DNA of 64,000 nt from Algoriphagus oliviformis (GCF_017254915.1 NZ_JAFKCT010000004.1:186001-250000); one strand, 5' to 3'. Counted from the stretch's first letter, positions 18,259-25,724 are shown. Notes: generated by a model not told the origin, from the letters alone. Numbers and translations are program-made.

Positions 18259-18289
18259 GAGCGGAGTCGAGGACCCTTCGACTCCGCTC
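18259..18289. repeat. Palindromic intergenic repeat, GAGCGGAGTCGA type
   Basis: Perfect 12-bp arms GAGCGGAGTCGA and TCGACTCCGCTC with a 7-nt loop. Related half-copies occur at 2342-2360 (TTTCGACTTCGCTC) and 39170-39183 (CTCGACTCCGCTCG). A REP-like family at gene ends. Confidence 0.85.
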
Positions 18290-18411
18290 AGGGTGACCGA
18301 CACTCGGTTTTTAGGAAAAAAATCCTAAAGATTCAATTCTTTGTACTTGACAGAAAGTCTCGCTTTTAGGCTCTTGGATCTGTCTAGCTACTTGATACTA
18401 GTGTCTTGCTA

Positions 18412-19251
18412 CTAATTGCCAATCCTGATCGTAAACTGGTTTCCTTCGCCGGGTTTGCCCTGGTAGCGGTTCATCATCTGCTTCATACCTTCCTCCTGCA
18501 TCGCGCGAAACTCCTCCCGGGTCACGACTTTGCCGCGCTTGGGGTGCTCGATTTTGACCGGGTCAGCCGAGGGATTCAGCTCGATCTTTTCGCAGACCAT
18601 GGAGCGGCCCGAGTTGTGCACTTCGAGGATCAGGCCGGGGAGGCCAAAGTAGTTTTCCGGTCCATGCGCTACGGGAATCTCTGGGGTAAACCAGGCCACG
18701 ACCTGGATGGTGTCTTTGACGTTTTCCATCTCTGTCATACCGGTAGAAAAGCGCTGGGAATCCACAATGCGGGAATAGGTGGCCTTTTGGGCCGTGTAGT
18801 TGCCGATCTTTTTGGTCTCGTCGCTCAGCTCCCATTCGGCTGGTTCGAGTGCGTCTTTGACCAGAAACTCCTTCCCCATCACATCCTGCTCCTGCTCAAA
18901 TGCCTGCTCGGCGACGTTTTTGTAGAGCACCCGGTCCGCGCTACCGGTGTTGATCACCATGGTCATACCACCGGAGGAGGCCGTGGCCGGGCCACCGCCG
19001 AGGCTTTCGGCCTGCTTCCAGTTGGATTCGGTTTGGGTGAAGGAGAGAATGTAGTCCCGCTCCATCTGTTTTTTCAGTTGGGCCTGCATCTCGGCCATCT
19101 GCTCGGGACTGGTGCGGGTGCTGTCCATCTGGAAGCGGATGGCGCTCGTGGTTTTGTAGTAGGCCCGACCGGTGAGGCCTTGGCCCGAGGCTTCGCCGAT
19201 AAAAGTACCTGCGAAAAGGAAGCCTGCAAGGAGTAGAGATTGGAGTTTCAT
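18412..19251 (-). CDS. GLPGLI family secreted protein (copy 1)
   Basis: 279 residues with a signal peptide (MKLQSLLLAGFLFAGTFIG) and the hallmark GLPGLI motif in FGLPGLILEVHN. The family is secreted, restricted to Bacteroidota and of unknown biochemical role, often encoded next to TonB receptors. This protein and the next are clear tandem duplicates (shared PEIPVAHGPENYFGLPGLIL). Both end in a Lys/Arg/Gly-rich tail. A triple GTTAA box sits 51 bp upstream of the start codon, matching the one upstream of copy 2. Confidence 0.92.
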   Translation of the reverse strand: MKLQSLLLAGFLFAGTFIGEASGQGLTGRAYYKTTSAIRFQMDSTRTSPEQMAEMQAQLKKQMERDYILSFTQTESNWKQAESLGGGPATASSGGMTMVINTGSADRVLYKNVAEQAFEQEQDVMGKEFLVKDALEPAEWELSDETKKIGNYTAQKATYSRIVDSQRFSTGMTEMENVKDTIQVVAWFTPEIPVAHGPENYFGLPGLILEVHNSGRSMVCEKIELNPSADPVKIEHPKRGKVVTREEFRAMQEEGMKQMMNRYQGKPGEGNQFTIRIGN

Positions 19252-19301
19252 AGCATGTGTTGTTTAGGTTACAAATGAATATAAAGGCCAAAAATCCGAG
19301 C

Positions 19302-19326
19302 GTTAAGCACTGTTAACGTGTGTTAA
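19302..19326 (-). promoter_or_regulatory. Triple GTTAA box (10-bp period) before GLPGLI copy 1
   Basis: GTTAA at 19302, 19312 and 19322. Over 28 bases, 25 are identical to the box at 20279-20306. Three direct repeats with a 10-bp period suit an OmpR/PhoB-type regulator, and one is encoded next door. Confidence 0.75.
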
Positions 19327-19380
19327 CCGAGTCTTGAAAAACGTCACTTAGAACGTCCAAAAGACCATTTCCTCCGCATT

Positions 19381-20211
19381 TCATCCCCCTATACTGACCT
19401 TTCTCCCGTTTTTCCCTCCCGGCTTTCCTTGGTACTGTCCCTGCAGCTGGCGGATACTTTCCTCCTGCATGGCGCGAAATTCCCCGCTGTCCATGGTCCG
19501 GCCTTTTTTCGGCACCCGGATCTGCACTGGCTCTGCAGAGGGATTGAGCTCGATTTTTTCGCAGTAAAAAGAACGCCCCCCATTGTGCACCTCGAGAATG
19601 AGGCCCGGCAGGCCAAAGTAGTTTTCCGGTCCATGCGCCACGGGAATCTCAGGGGTGTACCACACGGTCACCCGGATCGTATCCTTGACGGCCTCCATCT
19701 CCGCCATGCCGGTGGAAAAGCGCCTGGAATCGATGACCTTGAAGTACGTGGCCTTTTGGGCGGTATAGTCCCCGATCTGCTTGGTCTCTTCGCCCATTTG
19801 CCAGTCTTCGACTGCGAGGACGTCCCGGATCAAAAAGTCCCTGCCCATAAACTCCTGCTCTTGGATGTAGCTTTGCTGGGCCAGATCCTTGTAAAGCAGG
19901 TCGTCTTCCTGGCCAGAAAGACTGACGGACATGCCCTCGCCGGATTGGGGCGCAGTGCCTTGCTCCATACTGGGCAGCTGCTGCCAGTTGGATTCCGTCT
20001 GGGTAAAAGAGAGCACAAAATCACGCTGCCAGGGCTTTTTCATGATCTCATGCGCCTGGGCGATTTCCTCTGGGCTCATGTCCGCACTGTCTATTCGGAT
20101 CATGATCTGGTTGGAGGCTTTGTAAAAGGCCCGGCCGGTCAGGCTTTGAGAAAAAGCGGAGCCGAAGCCCAAGAGCAAAATGACAAGGAGGAGACAGCGT
20201 TTGGTTTTCAT
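19381..20211 (-). CDS. GLPGLI family secreted protein (copy 2)
   Basis: 276 residues from the Met at 20211, chosen because MKTKRCLLLVILLLGFGSAF is a proper signal peptide; the open frame to 20262 adds only a non-signal extension. It contains FGLPGLILEVHN and the same block order as copy 1, including a metal/charge-rich tail (KPGGKNGRKVSIGG). The 169-bp spacer to copy 1 carries its own operator-like box, so each copy probably has its own promoter. It is divergent from the histidine kinase gene. Confidence 0.92.
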   Translation of the reverse strand: MKTKRCLLLVILLLGFGSAFSQSLTGRAFYKASNQIMIRIDSADMSPEEIAQAHEIMKKPWQRDFVLSFTQTESNWQQLPSMEQGTAPQSGEGMSVSLSGQEDDLLYKDLAQQSYIQEQEFMGRDFLIRDVLAVEDWQMGEETKQIGDYTAQKATYFKVIDSRRFSTGMAEMEAVKDTIRVTVWYTPEIPVAHGPENYFGLPGLILEVHNGGRSFYCEKIELNPSAEPVQIRVPKKGRTMDSGEFRAMQEESIRQLQGQYQGKPGGKNGRKVSIGG

Positions 20212-20279
20212 GGCGGGATTGGATTTATTGTTTGCAGATAAAAGTCTCCCAAAACAAGCCAAGCCCCTGAAGCAAAAGC

Positions 20280-20304
20280 GTTAAGCAGTGTTAACGAGTG
20301 TTAA
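20280..20304. promoter_or_regulatory. Triple GTTAA box between GLPGLI copy 2 and the sensor kinase
   Basis: GTTAA at 20280, 20290 and 20300. It lies in the divergent spacer, 69 bp from the GLPGLI-2 start and 42 bp from the kinase start, so one site could control both directions, including autoregulation of the two-component system. Confidence 0.75.
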
Positions 20305-20345
20305 GCCCTGTTTTTTGGCGCATCCAAGCCTTCTAATTTAGCACC

Positions 20346-21878
20346 GTGGAAAAGCTCCAACTCAAGCGAATCGGTATTTTGATCGGCTTCACGCTCCTGC
20401 TCAGCATCGGGGTGCAGGCTTGGCGCATGTACTCGCAATTTAAAGTCATCCGCCACCAGCTCGTTTTGGACATCCAACAGAGCTTGGACAACGCGGTGGA
20501 AAACTATTTCGCCGAGATCGTCAAGACCGACGTGGTCACCATCACTGGCCAAAGGCCCGGCCGACCTCCACTCCGCGACTCCATGCGGGTCAGCACGGTG
20601 GTGACGCGCATGCGGGCGGATACTGCCGGAGGAAAAAACCGCATTTTAGTCCGCAACGGCATCGAGTCTCCCAAGCAGGTCTTGGACTCCCTGGTCTGGG
20701 AGACGAGTCCCTCCGACACGATGCACCACCTCGTTCGGATGGATTCGCTGAAGTTTGTCCAGTTTGGGCAAAACAGCGACATGAACGTGTTCTTCGGCCA
20801 TGACGGCACCGACAGCGTGGAACAGCTGCGCTTTTTCACCAACCGGATCATGATCTCCCTCACGCGGGACTCCCTGGACTACGACAAGATAGCCTCGCTC
20901 CTCCAGGCCGAGCTCGACAGGCAGGGAATAGCCCTGCGCTACCAATTGGTACCGGTGAGGAGGCAAATCCCCCAAGTCGGCAGCGAAATCATAGACATTC
21001 CCATATCGGGACAAAAGCCCGAAATGGAGATGAAGACCGTCTCCCGATCCACCTTTTTCCCTCCAGGCCAATCCCTGGAGCTCTACTTCGAAAACACCGC
21101 CCTAACCCTGCTCCGGCGCGGATCGGTGGAGGTTTTGACTTCCTTCCTGTTTTTGGCCGTCATCGCCTTCGCGTTCTACTACCTCTACCAGACGATCAAA
21201 AACCAAAAGGAAATCGCCGAGATCAAGCAGGACTTGGTCGCCAACATCACCCATGAGTTCAAGACCCCGATAGCCACCACCCTTTCTGCCATCGAGGGGA
21301 TTGAGCTCTTCAATCCCGAAAACGACGCCGCCAAGACCAGTCGCTACCTCGGCATCTCGAAGTCCCAGATGCACAAGCTCAACCAGATGGTGGAAAAGCT
21401 GCTGGAAACGGCCACCTTGGACTCTGAGCAGGTGGTGTTGAAAAAAGAAAAGATCGAGACCGAACCTCTCCTCCATCAGCTCGTGCAGAAATTCCAGACT
21501 TTGGCGCCCGACAAAACCATCGAGCTCATCCTACCTTCCCACTGCAAAGCCATCGAGGCGGATCCTTTTCACTTCGAAAACGTCCTCTCCAACCTACTGG
21601 ACAATGCCGTCAAATATGGCGGAAGCCAGATCCGCATATGCCTCGATCAAAACGGATTGAACAAAATCCGCATCCACGACAATGGGGGAAATATCAATTC
21701 TGGGCAAAAGGAGCGGGTTTTTGAGCAGTTTTACCGCATTCCCAAAGGCGACCTCCACGACGTGAAGGGCTTCGGCATTGGTTTGTACTACGTGAAAAAG
21801 ATCCTGGAAAAGCACGGCGGAAAAGTGGAATTGGAGACCGGAAAAAACTCCACCGCCTTTATCACCTACTGGCCATGA
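20346..21878 (+). CDS. Sensor histidine kinase
   Basis: 510 residues with a GTG start (20346). TM1 at ~8-25, a ~230-residue periplasmic sensor domain, TM2 at ~257-280, HisKA with phospho-acceptor His303 in NITHEFKTPI, and HATPase_c with N box (LSNLLDNAVKYGG), a G1-like IRIHDNGG and G2 GFGIGLYYVKKI. It autophosphorylates and passes phosphate to the response regulator, whose ATG overlaps its stop by 4 bp. Divergent from the GLPGLI genes and sharing their upstream box, it probably senses a state of the cell envelope linked to the GLPGLI/TonB system. Confidence 0.95.
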   Translation: MEKLQLKRIGILIGFTLLLSIGVQAWRMYSQFKVIRHQLVLDIQQSLDNAVENYFAEIVKTDVVTITGQRPGRPPLRDSMRVSTVVTRMRADTAGGKNRILVRNGIESPKQVLDSLVWETSPSDTMHHLVRMDSLKFVQFGQNSDMNVFFGHDGTDSVEQLRFFTNRIMISLTRDSLDYDKIASLLQAELDRQGIALRYQLVPVRRQIPQVGSEIIDIPISGQKPEMEMKTVSRSTFFPPGQSLELYFENTALTLLRRGSVEVLTSFLFLAVIAFAFYYLYQTIKNQKEIAEIKQDLVANITHEFKTPIATTLSAIEGIELFNPENDAAKTSRYLGISKSQMHKLNQMVEKLLETATLDSEQVVLKKEKIETEPLLHQLVQKFQTLAPDKTIELILPSHCKAIEADPFHFENVLSNLLDNAVKYGGSQIRICLDQNGLNKIRIHDNGGNINSGQKERVFEQFYRIPKGDLHDVKGFGIGLYYVKKILEKHGGKVELETGKNSTAFITYWP

Positions 21879-22555
21879 GCAAGATCAGCATCATCCTGGC
21901 TGAGGACGAACTCGCCCTCGGCACCATCATCCAAGAGAGCCTGCAAAGTCGAGACTTTCAGGTCAAGCTCTGCGGAGACGGAGCCCAGGCTTTGGAAGCT
22001 TATCAGACCAAAAAGCCCGATGTGCTCGTCCTGGACGTGATGATGCCCAAGATGGACGGCTTCAGCCTCGCCGCCGAGATCCGCAAAACCGACCCCTACA
22101 CGCCGATCATCTTTCTTACCTCCAAAAGCCAAACCGAGGACGTGGTGAAAGGCTTTGGACTCGGTGCCAACGACTACGTGCGCAAGCCCTTCAGCATGGA
22201 GGAACTGATCGTGCGGATCAAAGCCCATCTGGATCGCCTCCGCACCCGACAGGCCCAGAGTGATTGGATAAGCTTGGGGAAATACGAGTTTCACCCTACG
22301 AGACAAGTACTAAAGCTGGCCGAAGAGGAATCGCCCCTCACCGCCCGGGAAAGCCAACTCCTACAGATGCTCCTCGAAAACGCCAACGACATCACCGACC
22401 GCACGCTGATCCTCACCCAGATCTGGGGCTCAGACGACTTCTTCAACGCCCGCAGCATGGACGTCTTCATCACCAAGCTCCGCAAAAAACTCCAGGACGA
22501 TCCAGCGATCCAGATACTCAACGTTCGGGGGTATGGGTTTAAGCTGGTGTGCTGA
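21875..22555 (+). CDS. OmpR/PhoB-type response regulator
   Basis: 226 residues. A receiver domain carries the acidic pocket (AEDE at 9-12), phospho-acceptor Asp54 in LVLDVMMPKMDG and the switch Thr and Lys in FLTSKSQ and VRKPFS. A C-terminal winged-helix DNA-binding domain follows (~130-226, ending VRGYGFKLVC). The start codon overlaps the kinase stop (ATGA). The likely target sites are the 10-bp-period GTTAA boxes at 19302 and 20280. Confidence 0.95.
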   Translation: MSKISIILAEDELALGTIIQESLQSRDFQVKLCGDGAQALEAYQTKKPDVLVLDVMMPKMDGFSLAAEIRKTDPYTPIIFLTSKSQTEDVVKGFGLGANDYVRKPFSMEELIVRIKAHLDRLRTRQAQSDWISLGKYEFHPTRQVLKLAEEESPLTARESQLLQMLLENANDITDRTLILTQIWGSDDFFNARSMDVFITKLRKKLQDDPAIQILNVRGYGFKLVC

Positions 22556-22563
22556 GAGAAGAG

Positions 22564-22629
22564 CGTCATTGCGAGGGATCAATCTGCACATCTGATCGTT
22601 TTTCAGCAATTCGATCCTGAAGCAATCTC
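22564..22629. repeat. CGTCATTGCGAGG...GAAGCAATCT intergenic repeat
   Basis: CGTCATTGCGAGGGATC at 22564 and GAAGCAATCT ending at 22629 match the arms of the fuller inverted repeat at 35254-35335. The rest of 22556-22855 holds a hairpin (22676-22698), TACCCG/CGGGTA, and a decayed palindrome near 22790-22850. I see no gene. Confidence 0.7.
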
Positions 22630-22675
22630 TAGAATTGTTTGTTTTAGCGCCGGATTACAAATTCTCGGATCGGGG

Positions 22676-22698
22676 ATTCGGAATTATAAATTCCGAAT
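22676..22698. repeat. Hairpin bounding the small-gene cluster (left)
   Basis: ATTCGGAATT-ATA-AATTCCGAAT is perfect. A sister element lies at 24713-24735, and flanks are also alike (GGGGATT before; AG.GAA and GGCACC/GGTACC after). Confidence 0.7.
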
Positions 22699-22855
22699 AG
22701 AGAAGGTACCGAAACACGCCCATAACGGTCAAGTATACCCGCAGTTACGGGTAAATATGCGTTAATTTTCGGTTTAGCACAGACATTAGCAATTCCTAGT
22801 GGATTAGGATGCAGTCGAATCCTCCATAATTGCGGATATACATTGCGCAACGTAT

Positions 22856-23374
22856 TTATTCATCGCACGTTGTGTTAAATTTTCCTTTAAATGTTCTTTG
22901 GAATTGTTCGTCTTTGACTCCTTCTTTTTCCAAAATATCTCCAGCTTTATAGTATCCTGTCATATAGACTTTATAATAGCCGATTAGCTTATTACTTTTA
23001 AAAGGGTCTGAATTCAGTTTGAGTTCAATTTCATCAATTTTATAATTCGTTGAACTTCCATCTAATGCGTCAGTCCATTCGTCATATTCGGCTTCTTTAA
23101 CTTCCATTTTTGAATTCAGCCGAAAAGCTATCGAATGACCTGTATATCCATCATTCGCAATACTTTTTATTATTAATTCAACACCATATTTATCCAGTTC
23201 AATTGCCCTTTCTAGCATATCAGATTCCATTGAGCAATCGTGAGGGAAATAGCCATCCTCTTTCTGATAATTTTCTAATTCGACAATTTCTGCTTTTCCT
23301 AATTTTTCTTGTCCATTGCAATTAAAACCACCTAAAAACATTAAAACTAACAAAATTCTCATTGGTATTGTCAT
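22856..23374 (-). CDS. Hypothetical secreted protein in cassette-like cluster
   Basis: 172 residues from the Met at 23374. The longer frame to 23446 runs through palindrome B and lacks a signal, while MRILLVLMFLGGFNC (Met at 23362) looks like a lipoprotein or Sec signal. The body is acidic with scattered Cys (FPHDCS) and ends FKGKFNTTCDE. I do not recognise it. AT-rich. It begins 3 bp after palindrome B and follows the previous unit closely, like a one-gene cassette. Confidence 0.6.
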   Translation of the reverse strand: MTIPMRILLVLMFLGGFNCNGQEKLGKAEIVELENYQKEDGYFPHDCSMESDMLERAIELDKYGVELIIKSIANDGYTGHSIAFRLNSKMEVKEAEYDEWTDALDGSSTNYKIDEIELKLNSDPFKSNKLIGYYKVYMTGYYKAGDILEKEGVKDEQFQRTFKGKFNTTCDE

Positions 23375-23376
23375 AA

Positions 23377-23473
23377 GTTGCACAACGTTTGTATAAGCCG
23401 TGGCGCTGAGCAAAAATAAAAAAATGTCCCTCCTTATCAGCGCCATGGATTACACATTTTGTTAGCGGCAGGC
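23377..23473 (-). repeat. attC-like imperfect palindrome B
   Basis: GTATAAGCCGTGGCGCTGA (23391-23409) pairs with TCAGCGCCATGGATTACAC (23437-23455) at 16 of 19 positions around a 27-nt loop. Outer parts are GCACAAC and TTGTTAGCGGC, placing AAC and GTT at the two ends. It lies between the stop of one orphan gene and the start of the next. Confidence 0.55.
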
Positions 23474-23478
23474 GTTCC

Positions 23479-23892
23479 TTACTCAGTAGTTAAATCGAAG
23501 ACCCAATTTTTCATCTCAGCTTTCTTTACTTCCTCTCTTAAATTTCGTCCAGCTAAATCAAAAGTCGAGAGTGTCGAGAAGTCAATGTCTCTGCTCTGTT
23601 GTTTCATTTCTATTATTCCGTCTCTCAAATTTCTCAAGTCACCCTTGGCGTTGTAATGACTTGTTAGTTTGTCGACTGGAATGTCAGCCAATTCCCAAAT
23701 GTCCTTCACTGTCAAAAAGAATTCCTTTTTATTACAAAAATCCTTCGTTATTATTCTTGCTTGTCCGTAGGTTAAATTAAGTCCTAAAGCCGATGCTCTC
23801 CAACTGGTCAACATTGTCGGAAGAAAATAAACAGTCGCGAAAATTGTCGCGATAAATAGTCCAACGAGTCCGATAATTATTACTGAGTCCAT
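23479..23892 (-). CDS. Membrane-anchored protein with FloA-like N-terminal region
   Basis: 137 residues. One N-terminal membrane helix (VIIIGLVGLFIATIFATVYF), then a segment resembling the start of bacterial flotillin-like FloA (UPF0365): DKLTSHYNAKGDLRNLRDGI parallels the FloA pattern LEaHyLAGGnvdrVv, and FDLAGRNLREEV parallels IDLAGRDVxEAV. FloA is ~330 residues, so this would be a short stand-alone relative or a truncation; the PHB/coiled-coil part is absent. AT-rich, between palindromes B and C. Confidence 0.6.
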   Translation of the reverse strand: MDSVIIIGLVGLFIATIFATVYFLPTMLTSWRASALGLNLTYGQARIITKDFCNKKEFFLTVKDIWELADIPVDKLTSHYNAKGDLRNLRDGIIEMKQQSRDIDFSTLSTFDLAGRNLREEVKKAEMKNWVFDLTTE

Positions 23893-23933
23893 TAGTCTTT
23901 ATTTCTTGGTCGTCATTGTCCCGGAACAATTGC

Positions 23934-24020
23934 TGGCAACGCTAGCATATGGCGCGTTGGCGTTTTCCTTTCAAAATTAAACAACAAAACGGCAATGCGC
24001 CATATGCATTGTTGTAGGCC
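23934..24020 (-). repeat. attC-like imperfect palindrome C
   Basis: GCATATGGCGCGTTGGC (23945-23961) pairs with GGCAATGCGCCATATGC (23991-24007) at 15 of 17 positions, with a 29-nt AT-rich loop. Ends are GGCAAC and TGTTGTAGGCC. The last word recurs inverted at 24580-24590, so the gene in between is bracketed by TGTTGTAGGCC inverted repeats. Confidence 0.55.
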
Positions 24021-24046
24021 TGTGCGCTTCCGCCGAACTCAATTTG

Positions 24047-24565
24047 TTATCGAATGCGATCACACGCCATTTTGTATTTTAACTTATATGAACCCGGCAA
24101 TTGAGCCAAATCAATTCTCTCAATCACGTTCACAAACGTCAAGTAGTCCCTGTTTGCCCAGGCATTGTCCGCTGCGCTTACTTCTTGTTCTGTTAGGAGG
24201 TTGTTAGTATAAATCTTCGCTTGTCTTTCCTCAAAAGCATCCAGCTCATTTAACTTATCGAGGTCATCCTTCAAAATTCCTTTCCCTTCATTGTTTAAAA
24301 AATCAAGAAGGAAGTCAGCAAAATTTCGAGCGGACCTGTCGTAGTTAAATACTTCTTTTAGATTTTTACTGTTCAAGAGGTGCGAAATGCTGTTAATATG
24401 CCCAACAAAAAAAAGGTTTGATTTTTCCCTCTCGTCATAGGCAATCGTAACGGTAACTTTACTTGACTCTAGCCTGATAACGTTCTTGTGGATCTCAACG
24501 GCATTGAATCCGAATGCATCAAAAACTGGTCTTACGTTCTTTATCGTCAATTCGAAGTCTGTCAT
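24047..24565 (-). CDS. Hypothetical cytosolic protein in cassette-like cluster
   Basis: 172 residues, no signal or membrane segment, acidic N-terminal half (MTDFELTIKNVRPVFDAFGF) and a helical C-terminal half. I do not recognise a family. It is flanked by 11-bp inverted repeats TGTTGTAGGCC (24010-24020 and 24580-24590), which belong to palindromes C and D, the arrangement expected for a mobile single-gene unit. Confidence 0.65.
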   Translation of the reverse strand: MTDFELTIKNVRPVFDAFGFNAVEIHKNVIRLESSKVTVTIAYDEREKSNLFFVGHINSISHLLNSKNLKEVFNYDRSARNFADFLLDFLNNEGKGILKDDLDKLNELDAFEERQAKIYTNNLLTEQEVSAADNAWANRDYLTFVNVIERIDLAQLPGSYKLKYKMACDRIR

Positions 24566-24579
24566 CTTTACTAGCGCAT

Positions 24580-24664
24580 GGCCTACAACATCCGTATAAG
24601 TCCCATTCCTTTCCCGAGTGTCGTGTATATCCGTTTTGGACGATGGGACTTCCCAACGTTTTGC
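24580..24664 (-). repeat. attC-like imperfect palindrome D
   Basis: AAGTCCCAT (24598-24606) pairs perfectly with ATGGGACTT (24643-24651). Outer parts GGCCTACAAC and AACGTTTTGCCC again give AAC and GTT at the ends. It lies 15 bp upstream of the 172-residue orphan and about 85 bp after the next unit. Confidence 0.5.
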
Positions 24665-24712
24665 CCTTCAAATTATGTCATTTCGGAATCCAGACCAAGA
24701 GCAAAACGGGGG

Positions 24713-24735
24713 ATTTGGGATTGTGAATCCCGAAT
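24713..24735. repeat. Hairpin bounding the small-gene cluster (right)
   Basis: ATTTGGGATT-GTG-AATCCCGAAT, near-perfect, sister of 22676-22698 with similar flanking words. Confidence 0.6.
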
Positions 24736-24748
24736 AGGGAACTGGCAC

Positions 24749-25147
24749 CTAGTAAATTCTTCTTTTTACAATCGCCAGCAATTCCGGACTATCCTCCATT
24801 GCCTGACCGTTTAGTGTCACATCGAAAAACTCCCCCATACACAAGGTATCCACCCTATCTTGATATTTGATCATCAGCTTTATCCGAAAGTCAGGGTATT
24901 GTCTACCTTCTTTAGGCTTTAATTTCTTAAGTTCATCGGAAATCAATCGAGTAAATCTTCTATCATCCGCTATTTTTTCCTTGTTAAAGCCAGAAACCCA
25001 TTCCAGTGAAGAACAAGTAACCGGAACATTGAAACATGAATACTCTGGCAAATAGGCGATCTTAACTCGTTCAATCTCATCGACTTTCTCCCTTCCAATT
25101 AGTAGAAAGGCAAGTAACATCAAAGCTTTTAGCTGGACAATCAACAT
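24749..25147 (-). CDS. Hypothetical exported protein
   Basis: 132 residues with a short N-terminal hydrophobic segment (LKALMLLAFLLIG) and a mixed alpha/beta body with three Cys. Unrecognised. Same strand and AT-rich composition as the neighbouring orphans. Its 3' end lies beside the hairpin at 24713-24735 and palindrome D. Confidence 0.5.
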   Translation of the reverse strand: MLIVQLKALMLLAFLLIGREKVDEIERVKIAYLPEYSCFNVPVTCSSLEWVSGFNKEKIADDRRFTRLISDELKKLKPKEGRQYPDFRIKLMIKYQDRVDTLCMGEFFDVTLNGQAMEDSPELLAIVKRRIY

Positions 25148-25191
25148 TATAACAAGGAGTTACTATTCACATTTCTCGTACACAGGATAAC

Positions 25192-25503
25192 CTAAGCGAT
25201 CTCCACTTCATTCCCTAGCAATTCAACCTTGAAATTTACCTTTGCCTTCAAGGCCTCGAAGACTTTCAGGATCGTTTCGATGGTGACATTCTTTGAATTG
25301 TTCTCAAGCTTGGAAATCTGCGATTTTTGCACGCCGACGAGCTCTCCCAATTGTTCTTGGGTCAGCTGCCTTTCCTTGCGGGCAGTTCTGATCATTTCCC
25401 CCAAAAGCTCAAGCTTTAGCTCAAACTCAAACTGATCTCGTTTAGGAGTGCCCACCTTGCCAATCAGCAAATCCTGGGCTTCGTCTAGACTGCATGATTT
25501 CAT
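25192..25503 (-). CDS. XRE-family helix-turn-helix regulator (HigA-like)
   Basis: 103 residues. Residues ~35-90 form a Cro/C1 HTH (RQLTQEQLGELVGVQKSQIS then KLENNSKNVTIETI), followed by a short beta tail (VNFKVELLGNEVEIA), the shape of an antitoxin or small repressor. No intact toxin gene is adjacent. Directly upstream lies a frameshifted small gene whose reconstructed stop is 4 bp from this ATG, so the pair was probably an operon. Confidence 0.85.
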   Translation of the reverse strand: MKSCSLDEAQDLLIGKVGTPKRDQFEFELKLELLGEMIRTARKERQLTQEQLGELVGVQKSQISKLENNSKNVTIETILKVFEALKAKVNFKVELLGNEVEIA

Positions 25504-25507
25504 TCTT

Positions 25508-25647
25508 CTATCTCAATAAGGGATCGCTAGAACTTTTTTTTAACTGCTGGGGCAAAAAAAAAAATGGTAAACTGCCTTCAGCAGCTTCTCATCCTCAATT
25601 TTGTCCAAAATCGGGTGCAGATCCGATTTCAGCTCGATTGTCCCCAT
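25508..25647 (-). pseudogene. Frameshifted small addiction-module-like gene
   Basis: From the ATG at 25647 the frame reads MGTIELKSDLHPILDKIEDE then KLLKAVYHFFF, the beginning of a widespread small Bacteroidota protein found in toxin-antitoxin-like settings. A run of eleven Ts then throws it into a stop at 25540. One extra T would continue the frame to the TAG at 25508-25510, 4 bp before the HTH gene. Decay, slippage or a sequencing error in the homopolymer are all possible. Confidence 0.55.
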
Positions 25648-25724
25648 AGTCCAAAGTGGTTTTAACCAAATTTACAATTTTAGACCAATTACACGAAAAA
25701 CGTTTGTACCGCCATAGAAAAGCG

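Noticed and set aside
22644..22850. Minus-strand frame of 68 codons in the gap beside the orphan genes
   Set aside because: It spans hairpins and the decayed palindrome and shows no coding-like composition.
22856..25503. Complete integron
   Set aside because: No integrase gene and no attI-like site are present in the window, so only a cassette-like array can be proposed.
25192..25503. Complete HigBA or RelBE toxin-antitoxin pair at the HTH gene
   Set aside because: No toxin frame adjoins it; upstream there is only the frameshifted small gene, and downstream an exported orphan.
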